From: CAYRZF01 sp964428805
GTDB lineage: Bacteria > Methylomirabilota > Methylomirabilia > Rokubacteriales > CSP1-6
NCBI GenBank assembly: GCA_964428805.1
Contig: CAYRZF010000057.1
Coordinates: 1-13,168 of the forward strand
Length of the DNA stretch: 13,168 bases
Direction of reading: 5' to 3'
Below the pieces are notes generated by a model that had not been told where the DNA came from, did not search any database, and was given only the letters and a program-made list of their open reading frames with translations. Below are positions 7,147 to 11,474 of the stretch, in pieces. The translations under genes and the position numbers were made by a program. Numbering within the stretch: the stretch's first letter is position 1; each line of letters begins with the position of its first letter.

Positions 7147-8066
7147 AGACCCGGGTCCCGCTCGGCATCGCGATTCCCCAGATGTTCCTCGCCGGCCGCG
7201 TGGACACCCGACGGATTCGCGATTTTCTCACCCGGGCCGAGAGCCTGGGGTTCGAGAGCGCGTGGGTCCTCGAGCAGGTGCTCGGCTCGATCCCGAGTCT
7301 CGAGCCCCTCGAGCTCCTCACCTACGCCGCGGCGATCACCGAGCGCATGCGCCTGGGCGCCGCGGTGCTCCTGGCCGCCTTGCGCAGCCCGGTCCACCTC
7401 GCCAAGAGTCTGGCGACGCTCGACCACCTGAGCCGAGGCCGGTTGATCGTGGGGGTCGGACTCGGCGCAAACCCGCGCGTCTATCCGGCCTATGGGATCT
7501 CCGCCGACCGTCGCGCCGCGCGCTTCGCCGAGGCCATTCGGCTGATGCAGCGCCTCTGGACCGAGCCCCGCGTCACGTTCGACGGCCAGTTCTGGAAGCT
7601 CGACAACGCCGCCATGGAGCCCAAGCCCTTGCAAAAGCCGCATCCGCCGATCTGGTTCGGCGCGCATCACCCCCTGGCGCTGCAGCGCGCGGTCGAGATC
7701 GGCAGCGGCTTCATCGGCGCGGGGTCGATCTCGACCAAGCAGTTCATCGAGGAAGTTCAAACGCTCCGCGCGCTCCTGGAGAAGGCCGGGCGAGACCCCG
7801 CGACCTTCGCCGTCGGCAAGCGCGTCTACGTCGCCGTGGCGCAGGACCGAGGGCACACGGCGAAGCGGCTCGGCGAATGGTTCGGCGCGTTCTACGGCAA
7901 ACCGGAGCTTGCCGAGCGCGTATCGGTCTGGGGGGCGCCGCAAGAGTGTCTCGACCGGCTGGCGGAGATCGTGACCGGCGGGGCCAAGTTCCTCATCCTC
8001 AACCCCGTGTTCGACGAGCTGGAGCAACTAGAGCTGTTCGCGGCGGAGATCGCACCGAAACTCTAG
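7143..8066 (+). CDS. LLM class flavin/F420-dependent oxidoreductase
   Basis: 307 aa from GTG at 7143. The frame is open further upstream, but conserved sequence begins at KTRVPLGIAIPQ, and this GTG overlaps the previous stop by 4 nt, which decides the start. Luciferase-like features include ESLGFESAWVLEQ, LGAAVLLAALRSPVHLAK, DHLSRGRLIVGVGLG (94-108) and PKPLQKPHPPIWFGA (140-154). The same motifs appear in the truncated LLM gene at the window start, so the two are paralogs of the same superfamily but differ in most positions. It would reduce or oxidise an unknown organic substrate using F420H2 or reduced flavin, probably together with the upstream split-barrel protein. It is last in the + unit and converges on the VOC gene. 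Confidence 0.92.
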   Translation: MKTRVPLGIAIPQMFLAGRVDTRRIRDFLTRAESLGFESAWVLEQVLGSIPSLEPLELLTYAAAITERMRLGAAVLLAALRSPVHLAKSLATLDHLSRGRLIVGVGLGANPRVYPAYGISADRRAARFAEAIRLMQRLWTEPRVTFDGQFWKLDNAAMEPKPLQKPHPPIWFGAHHPLALQRAVEIGSGFIGAGSISTKQFIEEVQTLRALLEKAGRDPATFAVGKRVYVAVAQDRGHTAKRLGEWFGAFYGKPELAERVSVWGAPQECLDRLAEIVTGGAKFLILNPVFDELEQLELFAAEIAPKL

Positions 8067-8084
8067 CGGACCAAATCAGTCCGC
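8066..8084. terminator. possible bidirectional terminator hairpin
   Basis: GCGGAC (8066-8071) and GTCCGC (8079-8084) form a perfect 6-bp stem with a 7-nt loop, exactly between two convergent genes. There is no T-run on either side, so intrinsic termination would be weak. The hairpin overlaps the minus-strand VOC stop codon. Confidence 0.35.
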
Positions 8085-8407
8085 GTACACTTCGACCGTG
8101 TACCTATTGGGGTCCTTGAAGTAAATCGCCCACCGCCCCCGGCGCCCGGTCAGCCGGACCCGCGTCGTCTTCAACCGATCGCGGAGAGAGCGGAACCGCC
8201 TCCGGTCCACATGTGGTCCAGCCCCCCGGCCTCCGGATCAAAGCGCTCGGCCACTCGGCGGAAATCGAGAACGTCGGCCCCACCCGGGCTCCTGAGAAAC
8301 ACCATGCCGCGGTGGCGAAAAGCCACGCGGAGCCCGAGCACGTCGGTGTAGAATCGCTCGGTCGTGCGGAGATCACGGGTCTTCAGCGAGAGATGGCGAA
8401 GCCCCAC
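8076..8407 (-). pseudogene. VOC (glyoxalase/bleomycin-resistance fold) protein, frameshifted
   Basis: Read from GTG at 8407, the first frame gives MGLRHLSLKTRDLRTTERFY, then LGLRVAFRHRGMVFLRSPGG and GGLDHMW, and stops near 8171. The missing C-terminal half is in another frame of the same strand: RFRSLRDRLKTTRVRLTG, then GRWAIYFKDPNRYTVEVYAD, ending at a TGA at 8078-8076. Joined, they make one complete VOC domain of about 110 aa, with the metal-ligand positions (His in LRHLS, His in LDHMW, Glu in VEVYAD) divided between the two frames. The break lies around 8195-8215. It may be a real inactivating indel or an assembly error in a metagenome. The GTG is 8 nt after the CBS gene stop, so the gene probably belongs to the dodecin-CBS transcript. 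The substrate is unknown. Confidence 0.75.
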
Positions 8408-8415
8408 AGGACGGG

Positions 8416-8868
8416 CTAGCTCCGCGTGCGGCCGATATCGGGCGGGACCTGGTAGAGGTACTCGTGGAGGTAGCGGATCTCCTCGCCCTTGTGTTCGATG
8501 TCAACCCGCAACAGATCACGGATCGAGATCATGGAGAGGATACGACCTTCGCTCACGATGAGCAGGTGGCGGATGTTGGCCTGGTCCATCTTGCGCATCG
8601 CCGACTGGTAGTCCTCGTCGGCGTCGGCGACAACGAGGTCCTTCGTCATGACGTCCCCGACCGGCGTCCGGCCGGGATCGAGCCCAGCGTTCACCACGCG
8701 GCGCACGACATCCCGCTCGGAAAACACCCCGGCCAGCTTGTCGCCGTCGAGGACGGTGACGATCCCGACGTTGTGGGTGGCCATCACGCGCACCGCCTCG
8801 GCCACCGTGGCGCTGCGCTGAACGGTGAAAAGAAATCCGTCGCGCATGATCTCTCGAATTTTCTTCAT
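8416..8868 (-). CDS. CBS domain-containing protein
   Basis: 150 aa made of two CBS repeats: the first about residues 3-60 (TVAEAVRVMATHNVGIVTVLD, with GVFSERD at 47-53) and the second about 70-122 (VGDVMTKDLVVADADEDYQSAM, RHLLIVSEGRI, ISIRD at 114-118). Such stand-alone CBS pairs bind adenosine nucleotides such as AMP or ATP and act as energy sensors, often by regulating partner proteins. A polar C-terminal tail of about 28 residues follows. A strong Shine-Dalgarno (GGGAGGTG on the minus strand, about 6 nt before the ATG) supports this start. It lies 30 nt after the dodecin stop and 8 nt before the VOC gene, fitting a dodecin-CBS-VOC transcript. The regulated partner is not evident. Confidence 0.95.
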   Translation of the reverse strand: MKKIREIMRDGFLFTVQRSATVAEAVRVMATHNVGIVTVLDGDKLAGVFSERDVVRRVVNAGLDPGRTPVGDVMTKDLVVADADEDYQSAMRKMDQANIRHLLIVSEGRILSMISIRDLLRVDIEHKGEEIRYLHEYLYQVPPDIGRTRS

Positions 8869-8898
8869 CGCCGCACCTCCCGCCAGGCCGGAGAAGGG

Positions 8899-9151
8899 CT
8901 AATCTTCAAGGATGAACGTCACCTCGACTGTGGCCCGGTATTCCGTGATCTTCCCCTTCTCAATGCGGGCCTTCTGTTCCAGGACGTGGATGCCGGTAAG
9001 GTTCCTGAGAGNNNNNNNNNNNNNNNNNNNNNNNNNNNNNNNNNNNNNNNNNNNNNNNNNNNNNNNNNNNNNNNNNNNNNNNNNNNNNNNNNNNNNNNNN
9101 NNNNNNNNNNNGAGACGCGCCGATGATCTTGGTGACTCGAGCGACAGCCAT
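8899..9151 (-). CDS. dodecin family protein, interrupted by an assembly gap
   Basis: The N-terminus MAVARVTKIIGAS begins at an ATG at 9151, preceded by a good Shine-Dalgarno (AAGGAGG). After the run of N the same strand, in a different frame, gives LRNLTGIHVLEQKARIEKGK and ends VTFILED before a TAG at 8901-8899. Both parts are typical of dodecin, a small beta-alpha-beta-beta protein that forms a hollow dodecamer and stores flavins or CoA. About 49 residues are seen; a normal dodecin is 65-70, so roughly 17 residues (about 51 nt) of the helix are missing. The 100-N filler is thus larger than the real gap, and the apparent frame change is an artefact. Flavin storage would fit a region rich in flavin/F420-type enzymes, an inference. 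Confidence 0.88.
9012..9111. other. assembly gap, 100 N
   Basis: Exactly 100 N, the standard filler for a scaffold gap of unknown length. It falls inside the dodecin gene; from the family length the true missing sequence is probably about 50 nt. Confidence 0.98.
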
Positions 9152-9243
9152 GGCTTCCCCTCCTTGTGTTGTCCCGCTACGCGCCGGGGGAATTCCTGCA
9201 GCTCAATGGGATTGGCCAAATTGACTCTGATGGGGGTCTTCAT
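9112..9243 (-). CDS. possible small ORF overlapping the dodecin start (runs into the gap)
   Basis: An ATG at 9243 has a Shine-Dalgarno-like GGGAGG on the minus strand about 5 nt upstream and opens MKTPIRVNLANPIELQEF, followed by PRRVAGQHKEGKP. It continues out of frame across the dodecin start (9151) into the N run, where its end is lost. No family is recognised. Third-position composition is only moderately GC-rich. It could be a real short gene of about 30-45 codons, a leader translated before dodecin, or chance. The overlap with the dodecin start in another frame argues against a long protein. It sits between mqnA and dodecin on the same strand. Confidence 0.25.
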
Positions 9244-9268
9244 AGCGGCCTCCCGAGTGAGAAGGAAA

Positions 9269-9304
9269 CCAGGGGCCGATCCAGGGGCATCGCTGCCTCC
9301 CCTG
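9269..9304. repeat. short direct and inverted repeats downstream of mqnA
   Basis: CCAGGGGC occurs at 9269-9276 and 9281-9288, 12 bp apart. The second copy also pairs with CCCCTG at 9299-9304, giving a 6-bp stem (CAGGGG/CCCCTG) with an 11-nt loop. On the minus strand this lies between the mqnA stop and the next start, so it could be an mqnA terminator or an operator. No T-run follows. Confidence 0.3.
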
Positions 9305-9333
9305 ATGCTGGACTTTAGGGTGTGGGGGGGACT

Positions 9334-10110
9334 CTATGGCAGCCCAGGGCGGCTGTCAAGGAGCTTCTTGGCTAGGCCGAGCGATGCCGAGAGCCGTGTA
9401 AATTCGCCAATCGCTTCGTCCTCTTTCGGCCCGAAGCGGTAGATGAAATTTCTCAGATAGCTCACCGTTTGTGCTTCGTCGAGTCCCGTATCCCGTCTCC
9501 TTGCCGCGATCTCCGGAAGTGAGGCCATGGCACGGCTCAGCGCCCTGTCCAGCGCGCGCTCCAATTCGACGCCGAGTTCCTCCGGAAGCCTCCGCGTGAT
9601 CGCCCAGACCGCGAAGACACACGGAAGCCCCGTCCAGGCTGTCCACTCGGCGGCGAGGTCGGTGCAGTAGTCAAACCCTGTGCCCTGCGCCCGCGCCCGG
9701 AGCGCCTGGTCCCCTATCAGCAGGACGCCGTCAACCCCGTCCGCGATCCTCCCCCAGCGCACCCCGGTGACGCCGTACCGGAGCTCGAACAGGAGCTTAA
9801 GAATCTGAACCGAGGTCGATGTCTCCTCGGTCACGCCGAGCATCGCGCCGTTGAGCGCCGGAAGCGGACGCTTGCTGAACACCAAGACAGAGCGGGCGGC
9901 CCCCGGCGTGGCAATCCCGAGACGGAGCCGGCGAACGGACTCGCCGAGCGCGATCAGATCGGCGAGCGGAACAGGCCCTGCGTCGAGCCGCCCCGCCGCG
10001 ACGGCCGAACCCAGCTCGCGGGGCGACAAGGACACCGTCTCGACGCCATCGAGGTAGGCAAAGAACGGCTCGCAGTTGAGATAGGGAATTCGGCCGACCT
10101 TCAATCTCAC
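9334..10110 (-). CDS. mqnA: menaquinone biosynthesis protein MqnA (chorismate dehydratase)
   Basis: 258 aa from GTG at 10110. The frame extends 31 codons further upstream, but homology starts at RLKVGRIPYLNCEPFF, the MqnA signature (R-x-PYLN-x-x-PF), so the shorter start is preferred. Other family features are the SPRELG..VAAGRLDAGPVPLAD segment and DGVLLIGDQAL. MqnA removes water from chorismate to give 3-[(1-carboxyvinyl)oxy]benzoate, the first step of the futalosine route to menaquinone, so the host probably makes menaquinone this way; the other mqn genes are not in the window. Length is close to the family norm. Upstream on the minus strand is an extended -10 (TGC-TAGAAT at 10148-10140), about 29 nt before the GTG. 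The gene is divergent from the BON lipoprotein gene. Confidence 0.93.
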   Translation of the reverse strand: MRLKVGRIPYLNCEPFFAYLDGVETVSLSPRELGSAVAAGRLDAGPVPLADLIALGESVRRLRLGIATPGAARSVLVFSKRPLPALNGAMLGVTEETSTSVQILKLLFELRYGVTGVRWGRIADGVDGVLLIGDQALRARAQGTGFDYCTDLAAEWTAWTGLPCVFAVWAITRRLPEELGVELERALDRALSRAMASLPEIAARRRDTGLDEAQTVSYLRNFIYRFGPKEDEAIGEFTRLSASLGLAKKLLDSRPGLP

Positions 10111-10139
10111 GTTAGGTCCCGGCCCATGGTTCCGGCACG

Positions 10140-10148
10140 ATTCTAGCA
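10140..10148 (-). promoter_or_regulatory. extended -10 promoter element for mqnA
   Basis: On the minus strand TGC TAGAAT (10148-10140) is a near-consensus -10 with the TGn extension; no -35 is visible at 17 nt. Transcription would begin near 10133, leaving a leader of about 23 nt before the GTG at 10110. Confidence 0.5.
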
Positions 10149-10179
10149 CGATGACGAAGCCGCGCAGGATCCCACCCAC

Positions 10180-10208
10180 TTGACGCCCCACGGCACCCGT
10201 CATAGGGT
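10180..10208 (+). promoter_or_regulatory. sigma-70-type leaderless promoter for the BON lipoprotein
   Basis: TTGACG (10180-10185), a 17-nt spacer and TAGGGT (10203-10208) are followed by exactly 6 nt and the ATG at 10215. This is the same geometry as at 5525-5553. The -35 is 5/6 to consensus. There is no Shine-Dalgarno before the ATG. Confidence 0.6.
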
Positions 10209-10214
10209 TCCGGT

Positions 10215-10538
10215 ATGACCAACCCCCGCATAGCAGGTGTCCTCGTGGCGATCCTCATGGGAGGGCTGACGGGCTGCACGACGATCTACCAAGCCGCCAC
10301 CGACGAACGCCCCCTCTCCGTGTTCGTGGACGACGAGGTTGTCACCACCAAGATCAAGAAGGGGTTCCTCGATGCGGTTCCGAAGGCCTTGAGCCTCAGC
10401 GTGTTCTGTCATCAGGGGCACGTGGTGCTCGCGGGCGCCGTGCCGGACTCGCGGATCGGAGAGCAGGCCGTCGCCGTCGCGCGCGCCGTCGAGGGCATCG
10501 TGGCGGTCAAGTCATTCCTCGATCTCAAGACACAGTGA
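10215..10538 (+). CDS. BON domain lipoprotein
   Basis: 107 aa. The N-terminus has a short hydrophobic signal (IAGVLVAILMGGL) and a lipobox LTGC with Cys21, so it is probably a lipid-anchored envelope protein. A single BON domain follows: VDDEVVTTKIKKGFLDAVPK, then LSVFCHQGHVVLAGAVPDS, then AVAVARAVEGIVAVKSFLDL. This is the usual alpha-beta-beta-alpha-beta order (OsmY-like), taken to bind phospholipid or hold the envelope together. The C-terminus ends shortly after the domain. It is transcribed alone from a leaderless-type promoter in the region shared with mqnA, and a GC-rich hairpin lies 10 nt after the stop. Single-BON lipoproteins of this kind are common, and the exact role here is unknown. 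Confidence 0.92.
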   Translation: MTNPRIAGVLVAILMGGLTGCTTIYQAATDERPLSVFVDDEVVTTKIKKGFLDAVPKALSLSVFCHQGHVVLAGAVPDSRIGEQAVAVARAVEGIVAVKSFLDLKTQ

Positions 10539-10547
10539 TGAGCCAGG

Positions 10548-10566
10548 CCGGGGGCCGTGCCCTCGG
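10548..10566 (+). terminator. GC-rich hairpin after the BON gene
   Basis: CCGGGGGC (10548-10555) pairs with GCCCTCGG (10559-10566) over 8 bp, including one G-U, with a 3-nt loop, beginning 10 nt after the stop. No T-run directly follows, so it is at best a weak intrinsic terminator or an mRNA 3'-end stabiliser. Confidence 0.35.
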
Positions 10567-10768
10567 ACACAGAATGTTATCGGCTTGTCCTTTTGTCACG
10601 TTTATCGACGGGTGAGACCGGACGGAAAAAGGAGAGCTCAGCCCGGGACCTCTTTCAGCCCCGCCGCGGCTCGCATCAAACTAACGCTGCGCCAATGCGG
10701 AAATCCTCGTTCTGCCACCCCTCGGCTGGCCCGAGGTTGTTGCTCGATTTCACAAGGGTGCCGGAGAT
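10567..10768. other. intergenic region upstream of a sigma-54 promoter
   Basis: I see no convincing gene here. A possible hairpin pairs GGGTGAG (10610-10616) with CTCA-G-CCC (10637-10644) with one bulged base, and it encloses an A-rich loop. TGTCAC (10594-10599), the reverse of GTGACA, lies about 170 bp before the -24 element. The hexamer GTGACA also occurs twice before the second sigma-54 promoter, so this may be where an enhancer-binding protein acts. No known riboswitch class was recognised. Confidence 0.3.
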
Positions 10769-10784
10769 TGGCGAGCGGCTTGCA
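10769..10784 (+). promoter_or_regulatory. sigma-54 (-24/-12) promoter, upstream of the small membrane genes
   Basis: TGGCGAG-N4-TTGCA matches the consensus TGGCACG-N4-TTGCW at 10 of 12 defined positions, with the essential GG (10770-10771) and GC (10782-10783) at the required spacing. Transcription would start about 10795, some 30 nt before the ATG at 10825. A -10-like TAGAGT at 10786-10791 overlaps the region but has no -35 at a normal distance. Confidence 0.6.
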
Positions 10785-10824
10785 TTAGAGTCTGGTGACA
10801 GATCCGTCGGCTGTGGGGTGCCTT

Positions 10825-11082
10825 ATGAACCGGGTTCCTCTCGACGAGCGTCGCCGGCTCTTTCTCGCGCGGCAGCGGGCCCGCCAAGCAATGCAGGCTG
10901 AGCTCCTTCAGCCCGTTCCCGAACAGTCTCTTTCGCTTTCCGCCCTGTCTCACCACCGTATGCGATTCGTTGTTGAAGCGGTAGTGATCGCCCTGCTGCT
11001 GGGCCTAGGGTTCATCACCTTGCACGCGGTAACCTTCCATCCTCCGACGTCCATCGTCGAAGCCCTTCTCCCCCACTTCTAG
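10825..11082 (+). CDS. small single-pass membrane protein, unknown family
   Basis: 85 aa from ATG at 10825; GTG at 10795 is an alternative that adds 10 residues, but it falls at the predicted sigma-54 transcription start, so the ATG (with a weak GGGGTG upstream) is preferred. The N-terminal half is cytoplasmic in character, Arg- and Gln-rich (DERRRLFLARQRARQAMQAE), followed by a Ser-rich stretch. One clear membrane segment follows: FVVEAVVIALLLGLGFITLH. The short tail is HPPTSIVEALLPHF. No family is recognised. It is followed by a second small membrane ORF in the same frame, separated only by the TAG stop and 4 codons. The sigma-54 promoter upstream suggests conditional expression. Existence as a gene is likely; function is unknown. 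Confidence 0.65.
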   Translation: MNRVPLDERRRLFLARQRARQAMQAELLQPVPEQSLSLSALSHHRMRFVVEAVVIALLLGLGFITLHAVTFHPPTSIVEALLPHF

Positions 11083-11094
11083 CGTGGCACGCCC

Positions 11095-11274
11095 GTGTGG
11101 CTCAATCTCGCGATACCGGCCCTGACGGCCCTGGCGCTCCTCAACATCGCGCTCATCTACTATCCGGTATCGCGACGCATGCGGTTTCTGGTCGGCGCCA
11201 GCCTAGCGGGCCTCTCGTCTTTGGTCCTGAAGGACTGGATCGAAGGGCTGCTGTATCTCGTCCTCATGCCGTAG
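11095..11274 (+). CDS. small membrane protein, 59 aa
   Basis: GTG at 11095 opens VWLNLAIPALTALALLNIAL, then IYYPVSRRMRFLVGASLAGL, and ends GLLYLVLMP before a TAG at 11272. Nearly the whole chain is hydrophobic, with one clear membrane helix (about residues 3-23) and a second likely one (about 31-47), separated by the basic YPVSRRMRF. No family is recognised. There is no Shine-Dalgarno at the GTG. The frame is the same as the upstream gene, with just a TAG and 4 codons between, so it may be made by coupling, by amber readthrough, or be the C-terminal part of one gene broken by a nonsense mutation. The motif RMRF before a hydrophobic stretch also occurs in the upstream protein. Confidence 0.5.
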   Translation: MWLNLAIPALTALALLNIALIYYPVSRRMRFLVGASLAGLSSLVLKDWIEGLLYLVLMP

Positions 11275-11314
11275 GGCCCTCCCCCCTCCCTGCCCCCTGG
11301 CCGTCAAGCTGAGA

Positions 11315-11340
11315 GTGACAGTCTCCTCGACACTGTGACA
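11315..11340. repeat. GTGACA direct repeats 20 bp apart, candidate enhancer site
   Basis: GTGACA occurs at 11315-11320 and 11335-11340, a spacing of exactly 20 bp (about two helical turns). Inside it ACAGT and ACTGT form an inverted repeat across 9 nt. The pair lies about 78-103 bp before the -24 element at 11418, a typical place for sigma-54 activator binding. An AT-rich stretch with the palindrome GAATATTC (11401-11408) lies between. Confidence 0.4.
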
Positions 11341-11417
11341 CATTCCTTCCCTCCCGTCTGTCTGCGGCCTCGGCAAAAAACCGTTAACTTCGGTATTTGT
11401 GAATATTCCTCAAGCGT

Positions 11418-11433
11418 TGGCACCCCATTTGCT
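11418..11433 (+). promoter_or_regulatory. sigma-54 (-24/-12) promoter of the PilZ-like/TPR gene
   Basis: TGGCACC-N4-TTGCT differs from the consensus TGGCACG-N4-TTGCW at one position only, with exact GG-N10-GC spacing. Transcription would start near 11444, giving a leader of about 31 nt with a Shine-Dalgarno (GGAG at 11462-11465) 9 nt before the ATG at 11475. Confidence 0.75.
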
Positions 11434-11474
11434 GTTGACTGGATTCAGTCCTCCCAATCGCGGAGAAAAGACCG

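Noticed and set aside
10086..10203. Longer mqnA start at 10203
   Set aside because: The additional 31 residues lie upstream of the conserved RLKVGRIPYLN start and would run through the mqnA -10 element.
10609..10680. A-rich stem-loop region that looked riboswitch-like
   Set aside because: It does not match any riboswitch consensus I know and lies upstream of the predicted sigma-54 transcription start, so it would not be in the leader of the next gene.
10557..10901. 114-codon + strand open frame between the BON and small membrane genes
   Set aside because: It contains no domain, overlaps the sigma-54 box and the membrane gene in another frame, and lacks a start signal.
11097..11312. 71-codon open frame overlapping the 59-aa membrane ORF
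   Set aside because: The alternative frame is Pro/Gly/Arg-rich without structure, while the frame from 11095 is clearly membrane-like.
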